From positions 346,398 through 410,397 of the forward strand of contig NZ_PDUS01000002.1 of assembly GCF_002723455.1 (NCBI RefSeq): 64,000 nt of DNA, in the 5' to 3' direction. Made by a program: the position numbers and the translations under genes. The DNA is from Pseudoalteromonas sp. 3D05. Lineage in GTDB: Bacteria; Pseudomonadota; Gammaproteobacteria; Enterobacterales; Alteromonadaceae. Each line of letters opens with the position of its first letter. Position 1 is the stretch's first letter. Positions 1-9,248 of the stretch are shown here, piece after piece. The notes under the pieces are model-generated. The model worked only from the letters and a program-made list of their open reading frames with translations, had not been told where the DNA came from and searched no databases.

Positions 1-3000
1 CACGATTAGCGACCCTAAATACACTAAAAAAAGAGCAACAAAGCGTATTAATTGTACCTGTATCTACGTTGATGCTACGCACGGCCCCGGCCTCGTTTAT
101 TTATGGCTCTACACTTAACTTTAAAGTAGGCGATACATTAGATACCCATAGTTTGCGTAATAACCTAGAGCAAGCGGGTTATTTACATGTTCAGCAAGTT
201 ATGGAGCATGGTGAATACGCTATTCGAGGCTCAATTGTTGACTTATACCCTATGGGTAGCCCACATCCATTTAGGTTAGATTTTTTTGACGACGAGCTCG
301 ACTCTATTCGCCTGTTTGATGTTGAAACTCAACGTTCTGACGAGAAAGTAGATAAAATAGAGTTACTCCCTGCCCATGAGTTTCCAACCAATGAAAGTGA
401 CATTGAACGCTTTAGAATAAACTACCGCGAAAAGTTTGGCGCCAGCGCAGAGCAAGACTCTGTGTATATGCAAGTCACTAAAGGAAACTGGCCTGCGGGT
501 ATTGAGTATTATATGCCGCTGTTTTTTGAGCAGCTTGCAACCATATTTGAATACCTACCTGATACCACAACGGTCATGCAATATGGTGATTTAGAGCATG
601 CTGCCGATCAATTTTGGCATGATGTTAATGTTCGCTATGAAAACCGCCGAGTCGACCCGCTTAGACCCCTTCTCGAACCAACTGAGCTTTATCAACCGCT
701 CAATGAGCTGTTTTCAAACTTAGGTAACTTTGCCCGTATACGCTTAAGCCAAGCTAAATTACCCACCAAAGCAGGGAATAAAAATTTAGCAATAGGCGAA
801 CTGCCAGCCGTTCGAATTGATCATAAACAACATGAACCGTATCAAGCATTTATTGAATATATAGCGGCACAAAAAAAACAAAAAGGCCGTGTACTGATCT
901 CGGTAGAGTCTGACGGGCGACGTGAGTCTTTGCTTGCATTACTAAAACCCAGTGGCTTAAAACTCAAAGAGTTTGATTCGTTTGATGACTTTACTGCTAG
1001 CAAGAGCGATGTCGGTTTAATTGTTAGTCCGCTTGAGCAAAGTGTACTATTAAGTGCAAAGCCCGCGCTTAGTATTATCACCGAACAAGAATTACTGGGA
1101 ATTAAAGTATCCCAGCGCCGTCGCCGAAAGCATAAATACGAAGCAAGCCAAGATGCGCTGATCCGAAACTTAGCTGAGCTTAAAGTAGGCCAACCTATCG
1201 TGCATTTAGATCACGGTGTTGGCCGTTACCAAGGGCTACAAACTATTGATGCTGCGGGACTCGTCACTGAGTTTGTAACCATCACCTATGCAGGTGAAGC
1301 GAAGCTTTATGTGCCGGTATCTGCCCTACACATGTTAAGCCGTTATTCTGGTGGCGAAGAAGCCACAGCGCCGCTGCATAAACTAGGCTCAGATGCTTGG
1401 GAGAAAGCAAAAAAACGTGCCGCTGAAAAAGTTCGTGATGTCGCTGCAGAGCTGCTTGATATTTATGCTCAGCGCCAAGCAAAACCAGGCAACGCGTTTG
1501 CTCTCGATGGCAGTGCATACCGCGCGTTTAGTGATGGTTTTCCATTCGAAGAAACCGACGATCAACGCAATGCCATTGAAGCCGTGCTTGGTGATATGCA
1601 AAGCAAACACGCCATGGATAGACTGGTGTGTGGTGATGTGGGCTTTGGTAAAACAGAAGTCGCTATGCGCGCCGCGTTCATTGCCGTAAACGACAATAAA
1701 CAAGTGGCTGTATTAGTGCCCACTACCCTACTTGCCCAACAACACTTTGAAAACTTCAAAGATCGTTTTGCTGATTTCCCTATTGAAGTCGGTGTGCTTT
1801 CACGCTTCAATTCGCCTAAAGAGCAAAAAGACACACTTGAAAAGATGGCTGAAGGTAAACTCGATATTGTCATTGGTACGCACAAATTAATACAACAAGA
1901 TATTAATTTTAGAGATTTAGGCCTACTTATTGTTGATGAAGAACACCGTTTTGGGGTTCGTCAAAAAGAAAAGATAAAATCATTACGCGCCGATGTCGAT
2001 ATTTTAACGCTTACCGCAACGCCAATTCCACGAACATTAAATATGGCAATGAGTGGCATGCGTGACTTATCAATTATCGCCACTCCACCAGCTAAACGCC
2101 TTGCAGTAAAAACCTTTGTTCGTCAGCGCGATGCAGAACTTATTCGCGAAGCTGTACTACGTGAAATAAAACGTGGTGGCCAAGTCTACTTTTTGCACAA
2201 TAATGTAGAAACCATTGACCGCGTGGCTCAAGAGATCAGTGAGTGGGTGCCTGAAGCGAGCGTTGCATCAGCCCACGGTCAAATGCGCGAGCGTGAACTC
2301 GAACAGTTAATGAGTGAGTTTTACCATCAAAAATACAACGTATTAGTCTGTACCACCATCATCGAGACCGGTATTGATATACCAACTGCCAATACCATCA
2401 TCATGGACCGAGCAGATAAGTTAGGCCTTGCCCAGCTTCATCAGCTGCGTGGTCGTGTGGGTCGTAGCCATCATCAAGCGTACGCATATTTATTAACTGG
2501 TCACCCTAAGTCGCTTTCAAAAGATGCCGTTAAACGCTTAGAGGCTATTGAATCGCTTGAGGATTTAGGTGCTGGATTTGCATTAGCGACTCACGATTTA
2601 GAAATACGTGGTGCGGGTGAATTACTCGGTGATGATCAATCCGGACAAATGCAAACCATTGGCTTTAATTTATACATGGAAATGCTTGAGCAAGCCGTGC
2701 AATCTCTGCGCGAAGGTAAAGAGCCGACGCTTGATAACTTATTACAACAGCAAAGCGAGGTCGATTTAAAACTCGCCGCATTATTACCTGATGATTATAT
2801 TCATGATGTAAACGCCCGCTTAGGTATTTACAAACGTATTGCAAGCTGTGCTACTGTAGATGACATGGATGAGCTTCAAGTCGAGTTAATTGACCGCTTT
2901 GGTTTACTACCTGATGCCACTAAAAACCTATTTAGCTTGCAGCAACTTAAACAAAAAGCCAGTGAATTAGGTATTAAAAAGATTGAAGCCAACCCCAAAG

Positions 3001-3197
3001 GTGGTTACTTTGAGTTTACCCAAGATACAAAGGTTAACCCAAGCTTCATAATTGGTTTGATACAAAGTGCACCCCATGTGTACAAAATGGATGGCGCAAA
3101 TAAACTGCGCTTTGCGATCAGCGAGGCAAATGCCCGTGAACGCTTAAAAATGGTCACTGCAATGATTGCAGATTTCTCTAAAAAGGTTAGCCATTAA
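1..3197 (+). CDS. mfd: Transcription-repair coupling factor Mfd (5' end outside window)
   Basis: Mfd is the cytoplasmic ATP-dependent translocase that removes stalled RNA polymerase from DNA lesions and recruits UvrA. The reading frame is open from base 3 with no start codon of its own, and the first codons already match the Mfd N-terminal UvrB-like region (VLIVPVSTLM), so the ATG at 69 is internal and roughly 80-100 residues lie off the left edge. Visible landmarks are the QVMEHGEYAIRGSIVDLYPMG segment, the RNA polymerase-interaction region around the middle, helicase motif I (CGDVGFGKTEVAMRAA), the DEEH box, the TATPIPRTL motif, motif VI (QLRGRVGRS) and the C-terminal TRCF domain. The stop codon overlaps the start of csiV (TAATG), indicating a shared transcript. 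Function is assigned from strong family similarity. Confidence 0.97.
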   Translation, partial: RLATLNTLKKEQQSVLIVPVSTLMLRTAPASFIYGSTLNFKVGDTLDTHSLRNNLEQAGYLHVQQVMEHGEYAIRGSIVDLYPMGSPHPFRLDFFDDELDSIRLFDVETQRSDEKVDKIELLPAHEFPTNESDIERFRINYREKFGASAEQDSVYMQVTKGNWPAGIEYYMPLFFEQLATIFEYLPDTTTVMQYGDLEHAADQFWHDVNVRYENRRVDPLRPLLEPTELYQPLNELFSNLGNFARIRLSQAKLPTKAGNKNLAIGELPAVRIDHKQHEPYQAFIEYIAAQKKQKGRVLISVESDGRRESLLALLKPSGLKLKEFDSFDDFTASKSDVGLIVSPLEQSVLLSAKPALSIITEQELLGIKVSQRRRRKHKYEASQDALIRNLAELKVGQPIVHLDHGVGRYQGLQTIDAAGLVTEFVTITYAGEAKLYVPVSALHMLSRYSGGEEATAPLHKLGSDAWEKAKKRAAEKVRDVAAELLDIYAQRQAKPGNAFALDGSAYRAFSDGFPFEETDDQRNAIEAVLGDMQSKHAMDRLVCGDVGFGKTEVAMRAAFIAVNDNKQVAVLVPTTLLAQQHFENFKDRFADFPIEVGVLSRFNSPKEQKDTLEKMAEGKLDIVIGTHKLIQQDINFRDLGLLIVDEEHRFGVRQKEKIKSLRADVDILTLTATPIPRTLNMAMSGMRDLSIIATPPAKRLAVKTFVRQRDAELIREAVLREIKRGGQVYFLHNNVETIDRVAQEISEWVPEASVASAHGQMRERELEQLMSEFYHQKYNVLVCTTIIETGIDIPTANTIIMDRADKLGLAQLHQLRGRVGRSHHQAYAYLLTGHPKSLSKDAVKRLEAIESLEDLGAGFALATHDLEIRGAGELLGDDQSGQMQTIGFNLYMEMLEQAVQSLREGKEPTLDNLLQQQSEVDLKLAALLPDDYIHDVNARLGIYKRIASCATVDDMDELQVELIDRFGLLPDATKNLFSLQQLKQKASELGIKKIEANPKGGYFEFTQDTKVNPSFIIGLIQSAPHVYKMDGANKLRFAISEANARERLKMVTAMIADFSKKVSH

Positions 3198-4033
3198 TGT
3201 TGTTTAAAAAATCATTATTAATTTTATGTTGTATATTTAGCAGCACAGCGTTCGCAGAGCGATGGTTTGAAGTGGAGGTGCTGATTTTTGAGCAGCGGCC
3301 TGCCCCATTTCTACAAGAAGACTTTAGCTTAAAAAAACAGCCTATCAAGGCAAAAAACCCCGTTGACTTACTGACACCTTGGTACGTTGCGCAAGCTAAA
3401 ACAGAATGTATTGATGGCGATACGCGCTTTAACTCCACATCATTAACTGACTCTGTTATTGGGGCCAGACGCTCTAATTTATGTGATGATACGATTGATT
3501 ACGTTAACAGTTACGACACTTTGCCTTTGACCCCTAATGCAGAGACAAAAGATGATATGCTGAATACTTACCTGCTCAGCCCTGAGCAATTACAGTTTGT
3601 AGATCAACAGCGCGAACTTGTTCGTAAGGGGCTTAAACCTATTTTACACACAGGGTGGCGGTTTAAAGGTGTAAGGAAATCTCGTTCACAAAGCATTAAA
3701 CTGTATGGTGGCAAACACCTTCAAACAAAACCAATAGCTGCTGACACTCGTTTTAATGATAGCTTTATCAGCGCTATTAACCCTTCATCTCAGTCACTTA
3801 TGCCCGTAGCGCAAGACACACCAGAAAAGTGGCAATTAGAAGGGTTTTTCAATATTTACTTACGCCACTATCTGTATATTAATACTGAATTTGATTTTAG
3901 TGAAAAGCTAGAAAATGGCGAGCTTCAAAGCGCACGTTTTGCACAGTTCAAACGCGTGATCAGTGGTGAAGTTCATTATTTTGACCACCCGAAAATGGGT
4001 ATGATTGTACAAATAAGAAAATTTAAACATTAG
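3197..4033 (+). CDS. csiV: CsiV-family exported protein (peptidoglycan-biogenesis associated)
   Basis: A 278-residue protein with a cleavable signal peptide (hydrophobic stretch to about residue 20, AFA cleavage motif) followed directly by RWFEVEVLIFEQRP, the hallmark opening of the CsiV family. CsiV was described in Shewanella as a periplasmic protein needed for growth in the presence of D-amino acids, and the family is regularly found next to mfd in Alteromonadales and Vibrionales. The start ATG overlaps the mfd stop by one base, so translation is probably coupled. The C-terminal part carries LRHYLYINTEFDF, typical of the family. The exact biochemical role is not established; the family assignment is good. 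Confidence 0.8.
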   Translation: MLFKKSLLILCCIFSSTAFAERWFEVEVLIFEQRPAPFLQEDFSLKKQPIKAKNPVDLLTPWYVAQAKTECIDGDTRFNSTSLTDSVIGARRSNLCDDTIDYVNSYDTLPLTPNAETKDDMLNTYLLSPEQLQFVDQQRELVRKGLKPILHTGWRFKGVRKSRSQSIKLYGGKHLQTKPIAADTRFNDSFISAINPSSQSLMPVAQDTPEKWQLEGFFNIYLRHYLYINTEFDFSEKLENGELQSARFAQFKRVISGEVHYFDHPKMGMIVQIRKFKH

Positions 4034-4046
4034 AAGGAACGTTACC

Positions 4047-4298
4047 ATGAAAAAAATACTAATCATTGCAGCAACTTTATCGCTAGCAGCTTGCTCAAAA
4101 GTGAGCCTTGAGAACTACGAAAAGATCTCTATCGGCATGGACAAGACACAAGTTGAAGCTATTTTAGGAAGTGCAGATAACTGCGTAGAAAAAACACTTC
4201 ACACGAATTGTGTTTGGGGAGATGAAACAAAAAATATTGAAATCACGTTAGTCTCTGACAAGGTATCGTTATATAGCAAAACAGGCTTAGAAAAATAA
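4047..4298 (+). CDS. Small BamE/SmpA-like lipoprotein
   Basis: An 83-residue lipoprotein: the N-terminus has a lysine pair, a hydrophobic stretch and a lipobox LAAC with Cys16. The mature part (YEKISIGMDKTQVEAILGSADNC) follows the pattern of the small SmpA/OmlA-like fold (DUF3862 type), in which a G-M-x-x-x-x-V-x-x-I-L-G segment is diagnostic. It lies 13 bases after csiV on the same strand and probably shares its transcript; a purine-rich Shine-Dalgarno (AGAAGGAACG) precedes the ATG. It is much shorter than true BamE proteins and probably not the BAM subunit itself. Function unknown. Confidence 0.7.
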   Translation: MKKILIIAATLSLAACSKVSLENYEKISIGMDKTQVEAILGSADNCVEKTLHTNCVWGDETKNIEITLVSDKVSLYSKTGLEK

Positions 4299-4330
4299 CC
4301 CGAATCAGCACTGGTTTATTAAAGCTGAAT

Positions 4331-4370
4331 AAAAATATATGGTAGTTTGATTTCTACCATATATTTTCAT
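4331..4370. terminator. Bidirectional terminator between convergent genes
   Basis: A 13-bp perfect stem (AAATATATGGTAG with its complement) around an 8-base loop, flanked by A and T runs. It separates the rightward mfd operon from the leftward gene that ends at 4380, so it can serve both strands. Confidence 0.75.
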
Positions 4371-4379
4371 AATTGAACG

Positions 4380-5735
4380 TTATTCTTTTTTACTTGAAAT
4401 GAGTTCTATATTTACGATTTTACTGCGATTCAAGGTTATTTTATAGCGTTGATGTGTAGTTTGTTCTTGGCTTTGATACACCACAACAACATTTAACTGG
4501 TAACGGCGTTCAACACTTTGTTTTGAAATTTTACTACTATCTAAATGATAAAGCTTTCCTTCGCCTTTTTTCAAATAACGCGTAAATGGTGCAAGGCTAA
4601 AACGCAGTGTTTGCTGCAACGTATCGTAGCCTGGCAAAAACTCTTTTGCACCAACACGCGTCTCACTAGCAAAATGAAACCACTGCGCGGCCAATCTATT
4701 TTGTTGCCTACGTTTTGAAAAGATATTACGAACACCCTGTGGAATACGTTTAAACCGCGTATATTCAAGCCATATATACTGCGTAGCAATTTTATCTTTT
4801 GTGACACTGTTTCTAAACTGAAAGCGCCACTTTGGCCGGCCTTTTACAATGGTTCGCCAGATCACACGCGTTATATCCTCTTTGAAAATTTCACGCATAC
4901 CGTAGATCGCGCCAAGAATAATCACTAATGTCGCTGTTATTTCAGTAAAGTTACTTCGCGCATTTAAAACTACAACCATCACGAACGCCATGATCACGGC
5001 AGTAACAGAGCCTTTTACAAGTCGCTTTAAATAGCTATTTAAATGTCGTGTATGACGATTAAGTACAACCCCGTGTTCAATAAGTCGCTGCAATAAACGC
5101 ATCTTGTTTGTGATTCTGTTGGCGTCTTGTAAGGTAGATTCAGAGTTATATTGATGTTCTTGCCTGTATGCTTGCTCTGCTTTGCAAAAGTTCAATAAGT
5201 CACTGCGCTCTTTAGCATGATCACTACTTCTAGGACCTTCGTCGAGTAACTTTAAAAATGATTGTTCAATTTGCCAGCTCAAATAATTATCTGCATTGGT
5301 ATAAAATGACACCAGTTTTTCATTATCGGGTGTATAACGGCGCAGTTTTTTTAATAGCCCTTTACTCTGCTCAGCTAATTCAGTAGCGCGAATATAAAAA
5401 GCATCTTTGTCTGTTATTTTAAGTGCATCTTTCACATCGGTATCTATCGCAAGCCTAACTTGATAGCAATAAAGGTTGAGGTTTTGACGGTAATCTTGTT
5501 GCTCACCTTTATTTTTACTCACAAAGCGGCTTCGTACTAAAGGCAGGTGAATATTTTTAGCGTTATAAGCTAAATGAGACTTAAAATGGTTGTTGAAATA
5601 CGCTTCTTCGCTGAGGGTTTGCGGGTTGATACCCATTTCGTTGGGAATAGAAAAATACAAGTCAATACGTTGTTCTGAGCGCGGGCTTAGCTCGGGTTCT
5701 ATAATAAAGGATAAATTTTCATCCTGTTTTAACAA
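4380..5735 (-). CDS. Unknown protein with two central membrane segments
   Basis: A 451-residue protein that I do not recognise. It has about 240 soluble N-terminal residues rich in charged and aromatic positions, then two closely spaced hydrophobic segments (about 241-258 and 265-281) forming a hairpin, then a basic soluble C-terminal region (about 290-451). There is no signal peptide, so both large domains are probably cytoplasmic with a membrane hairpin between them. No catalytic motif is evident. It is monocistronic: a terminator separates it from the mfd unit and its promoter region faces the 3' end of the TonB receptor gene. The reading frame is long and well formed, so coding status is not in doubt; function is. 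Confidence 0.75.
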   Translation of the reverse strand: MLKQDENLSFIIEPELSPRSEQRIDLYFSIPNEMGINPQTLSEEAYFNNHFKSHLAYNAKNIHLPLVRSRFVSKNKGEQQDYRQNLNLYCYQVRLAIDTDVKDALKITDKDAFYIRATELAEQSKGLLKKLRRYTPDNEKLVSFYTNADNYLSWQIEQSFLKLLDEGPRSSDHAKERSDLLNFCKAEQAYRQEHQYNSESTLQDANRITNKMRLLQRLIEHGVVLNRHTRHLNSYLKRLVKGSVTAVIMAFVMVVVLNARSNFTEITATLVIILGAIYGMREIFKEDITRVIWRTIVKGRPKWRFQFRNSVTKDKIATQYIWLEYTRFKRIPQGVRNIFSKRRQQNRLAAQWFHFASETRVGAKEFLPGYDTLQQTLRFSLAPFTRYLKKGEGKLYHLDSSKISKQSVERRYQLNVVVVYQSQEQTTHQRYKITLNRSKIVNIELISSKKE

Positions 5736-5797
5736 TCAGTTCTCCTAATGAATTATTTATATATATTAGTTTACTGTCACATTTTATTTAGTTCAAT

Positions 5798-5826
5798 AAA
5801 AAAGACCCAGTAAACTGGGCCTTTTA
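5798..5826 (-). terminator. Terminator of the TonB receptor gene
   Basis: On the minus strand, a GCCCAGT/ACTGGGT stem with a two-base loop is followed by a run of T residues, just after the receptor stop codon. Confidence 0.75.
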
Positions 5827-5847
5827 AGAGTCAAACGGTTTTACTGA

Positions 5848-8568
5848 TTAGAATTTAACATTCACGCCAGCAAAGAAACGACGACCAAGTACATCGTATG
5901 TGTACGGGTCAGTGTTAGAATCGTTATTACCTGTGTAGTAAGGCGGTTGCTTATCAAACAAGTTGTTAATACCCGCTGTTAATGAAACTGTATCATTAAC
6001 TAAGTATGATCCACTCACATCATGATAAATCACAGTTGGTGTAGTCGGTGCGTAGCACGAATCTTCTTTACCAATACATGAGTAGCTGTCCATACCTGCA
6101 ATGTAACGCGCTTGATACTGAGCATCCCAGTTATCACCAGCAACATTAATTGTTAGGTTAGATTTAAACTCAGCATAACCACCTGAACCAGATGTGATAA
6201 CACCTGCGTAATCAACTGGGTCGCCAGTTACTTCAACTACATATTCGTCAAGATACGTTGTGTCTAAACCAGCCTTCCAGTTAAGACCTGCAGCTTCAAA
6301 TGAGTAGCTAAGGTTTAAATCAACACCTGAAGTTTTCTCTGAACCAATATTTTGTAATTGATTATTAAAAGTAATACGACCTGTAGAATCAAGTTTTACA
6401 TTACTTGATTTACATAGTGCAGACTCTTTATTACTTGCGGCAACTAAACACTGATCAACAATGTATTGATTATCAACGGTTGCAATCGCATTTTCGATTT
6501 CGATATCGTAGTAATCAAGCGTCATGCTGAAGCCTTCAAACCACTGCGGTTCGTATACGATACCAGCAGTTAAAGTATCAGCTTCTTCTGGCGTTAATTG
6601 GTTATTACCACCTACTGTCACTTCTGCTTGGTCCTGTGCACCTGGGAACTCTACTTGTTCGAAAGAAGGTGAATTACCAGAATATAACTCAGATACTGTT
6701 GGTGCACGGAATGCTGTTGAAACAACACTACGTAACATTAACTCGTCGTTTACTTTCCAAGTAAGGCCTAATTTCCACGTTTCGTCTGAACCAAAAGTGC
6801 TGTAATCAAAGGCACGAATTGCAGCGCTTAATTCAACGTTTTGTGCAAGTGGTGCATCAGCTAATAATGGTAAAGCAAACTCTACATATGCTTCATTTAC
6901 ATCAAAGCCACCCGCTGTTGGCTCAACCATAGGGTCATTTGCAAGACCTTGTGCTGTCAATGAATCCGGCGTAAACCACGCTTTTTCTTGACGGCGCTCA
7001 ATACCTGCTGCAAATGCTGCATAGCCCGCAGGTAGTTCAAACATTTCGCCCGATACTGACGCTGCTAAAATAAATAGCTGGCTGCCGCCATTGTTAACTT
7101 CGGTGTAAACATTGCGACGGAAGTCTTCGCTTGTCCATGCAGCTTGATCAAGTGGATTAAATGTTCCTACTACATCATTTTCATCGTTTGTGTACATGAT
7201 GCTATCACCAATAGCACCCATATTGTGAAGGTTGCTTAACTTGTCGACAGAATCGTTACGGCCAAAGTTTGCAGACACATCCCAGAAATAATCGCCAGCA
7301 TAACCATCAGCACCGATTACAGCACGAACAGTATCAACTGATTGTTCGAAATAACGCGCGCCAGTGTCTGACATGCGACGGCCATAGAAAATATCATCGC
7401 CGTATTTATAATTTGCAGTTTGCGTTAGGTATTTACCATCGGCATCTTTATCAGCATAACCATCACCGTCTGCATCAACTTTACTTGTGTAAGTTTGATC
7501 AAGTAATGAATCGCCCATTGACTTGTCATACTTAAAGCCGAACCATACTGGTTGTGGCGCCATTTGCTGTTGCGACCAACGTTTAGTATAAGTAAATTCA
7601 GTAAACACGCGCGTTTCATCGCTGATTTCGTATGTAGCTAAACCCGTTAGGTTTAAACGCTCCATCGGCGTATATAGGTAGCTTGAAGGTGCAAAGTTAA
7701 AACGGTCAGCATCTGTAAATGGGTGTAAGCCGCCTAAACCACTTAAACCATTATCACCTTGTGCTAAACCAACGCTAACTTCTTTACCATCATCGTCAAG
7801 CGCTTTTGTTGTACTGTCTTGCCAAATGTGGCCACCCTCTGAATACACAGAGCCGCCATTACAGTTTAAACCGTTCGCACCTTCAGCAATTGGGCACTTA
7901 GAGAAATCACGGTCAGCTTGAGACGCTTCACCACGATCAGTATATTGCATACCAACAACGATATTACCTTTGTCGAAGCTAGTACCTACTGTGAAATCAA
8001 ATGACGTTTCTGTTGCATCACCTTCACCAGTGATTGCAGAGTTCACATTCATGTCCAAGCCTTCGAAATCATCTTTTAAGATGATGTTCACAACACCTGC
8101 AACAGCATCAGTACCATAAACAGCAGACGCGCCATCTTTTAATACTTCAACCGATTTAATCATTGAAACTGGGATTGTATTCAAGTCAACAGTTGATGCT
8201 GCACCTGTACCTGATGCAATCATACGGCGACCATTTACAAGTACTAATGTACGGTTAGCACCAAGACCACGAAGGTCGATTCGTGCATTACCACCTGAAC
8301 CATTATTAACGCCAGGGTTAGTCATCGCACCGCCAGTGGCAGTCATTTTTTGAAGCACGCTGTCGATGCTCGTAGCGCCCATTGCTTTGATATCATCAGC
8401 GCCAATAAGTGTAACTGGGCTAGCGTTTTCCATATCAGAACGCTTAATGCGAGAACCCGTTACTTGGATTTTTTCAATTGACTGAGCTGCTTCGTCTGCA
8501 GCAATAACACTTGTTGAGAACATAGGAATTGCTGAAACAACAGCTAAACCAAGAATTGATTTTTTCAT
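5848..8568 (-). CDS. TonB-dependent outer-membrane receptor
   Basis: A 906-residue outer-membrane receptor with a signal peptide (MKKSILGLAVVSAIPMFSTS), a TonB-box-like segment (EKIQVTGSRIKRSD), a plug domain (about 45-170, with IDLRGLGANRTLVLVNGRR and GASAVYGTDAVAGVVNIILK) and a beta-barrel ending in Phe (FFAGVNVKF). It belongs to the large plug-plus-barrel group common in marine Alteromonadales whose substrates are often peptides or glycans; nothing in the context identifies the ligand. An extracellular-loop candidate around 360-378 carries a D-x-D-G-D-G-Y-x-D calcium-loop pattern. Standing alone between a terminator and a 678-bp upstream gap, it is probably transcribed by itself. Confidence 0.93.
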   Translation of the reverse strand: MKKSILGLAVVSAIPMFSTSVIAADEAAQSIEKIQVTGSRIKRSDMENASPVTLIGADDIKAMGATSIDSVLQKMTATGGAMTNPGVNNGSGGNARIDLRGLGANRTLVLVNGRRMIASGTGAASTVDLNTIPVSMIKSVEVLKDGASAVYGTDAVAGVVNIILKDDFEGLDMNVNSAITGEGDATETSFDFTVGTSFDKGNIVVGMQYTDRGEASQADRDFSKCPIAEGANGLNCNGGSVYSEGGHIWQDSTTKALDDDGKEVSVGLAQGDNGLSGLGGLHPFTDADRFNFAPSSYLYTPMERLNLTGLATYEISDETRVFTEFTYTKRWSQQQMAPQPVWFGFKYDKSMGDSLLDQTYTSKVDADGDGYADKDADGKYLTQTANYKYGDDIFYGRRMSDTGARYFEQSVDTVRAVIGADGYAGDYFWDVSANFGRNDSVDKLSNLHNMGAIGDSIMYTNDENDVVGTFNPLDQAAWTSEDFRRNVYTEVNNGGSQLFILAASVSGEMFELPAGYAAFAAGIERRQEKAWFTPDSLTAQGLANDPMVEPTAGGFDVNEAYVEFALPLLADAPLAQNVELSAAIRAFDYSTFGSDETWKLGLTWKVNDELMLRSVVSTAFRAPTVSELYSGNSPSFEQVEFPGAQDQAEVTVGGNNQLTPEEADTLTAGIVYEPQWFEGFSMTLDYYDIEIENAIATVDNQYIVDQCLVAASNKESALCKSSNVKLDSTGRITFNNQLQNIGSEKTSGVDLNLSYSFEAAGLNWKAGLDTTYLDEYVVEVTGDPVDYAGVITSGSGGYAEFKSNLTINVAGDNWDAQYQARYIAGMDSYSCIGKEDSCYAPTTPTVIYHDVSGSYLVNDTVSLTAGINNLFDKQPPYYTGNNDSNTDPYTYDVLGRRFFAGVNVKF

Positions 8569-9070
8569 GTTAAACCCTACTTGTTGGAAAAAGTACCCTT
8601 ATCAGGTAATACCGCTCGATATTGTTAGAATGACGAGTCAGCGGGGGGCAACTTAGGCTGAGTTAACTGAACGAAAACTGAATGCAGGAGCAGCATTTAC
8701 ACACCTTGATTTTCACCGACCTTTAAAGGGTACATAAGTTAATTGATGTTTCATTGTTAACACGATAAAACAACTTAATTTCAATTAGATATGAAATTCA
8801 AACCACAGTAAAAAAACGAATGAAATCAAATGAGCAGAGTTTGTAATCGAATGTAATCAATGGTTATAAATACCTGAATTAGAAAAATTCACATCTTGAT
8901 CACACAGTTTTATAGAAACCGTAAAACTCACTGTTAATTACTAACCATAATTATGCAGAATCAGTGAGTAAATAAGCATCGCAATTGAGTAAGTGGTTAA
9001 AAATAGACTAAATTTATAGCTAAATTAAATAATGTACGCAGAAAATAAAGAGGTGGAACAATAAATGATT
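8569..9070. other. Long leader region upstream of the TonB receptor, no gene seen
   Basis: About 500 bp of AT-rich DNA without a convincing reading frame. It must hold the receptor promoter, but I could not fix -10/-35 boxes or a known operator. It ends at the MITE-like element beginning at 9071. Confidence 0.5.
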
Positions 9071-9248
9071 AGGGTCTGTTAACTTTTGCGGATTAAAATT
9101 CGTTCAAACTAGGCGCGATTTAATCGCGGCGCGAGATTTGTAATCTAGTGGGCTAAGTTAAAATCGAGCAAAGCTACCGCATCTTGCTCACACCCCTTAC
9201 CACCATCCATGTAGGCAACAAAGAGTAAAGCGCTCCTAGCCGGACCCT
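9071..9248. repeat. MITE-like element, family A (short copy)
   Basis: A 178-bp element that begins AGGGTCTGTTAAC and ends GGACCCT, so its ends are short inverted repeats. Its first ~110 bases align well with the reverse complement of the right part of the 262-bp element at 41733-41994 (shared stretches include GATTAAAATTCGTTC-like, AATCGCGGCGC and GGGCTAAGT). It encodes nothing. It reads as an internally deleted member of a non-autonomous family. Its last bases overlap the stop codon of the neighbouring lipoprotein gene. Confidence 0.7.

Noticed and set aside
55..71. ATG at 69 as the start of mfd
   Set aside because: The frame is open to the left edge and the codons before it match the family; the real start lies outside the window.
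1389..1703. Minus-strand frame of 104 codons inside mfd
   Set aside because: Shadow of the mfd helicase region, no independent support.
6524..6805. Plus-strand frame of 93 codons inside the TonB receptor gene
   Set aside because: Antisense shadow of a well-supported gene; no start context or recognisable protein.
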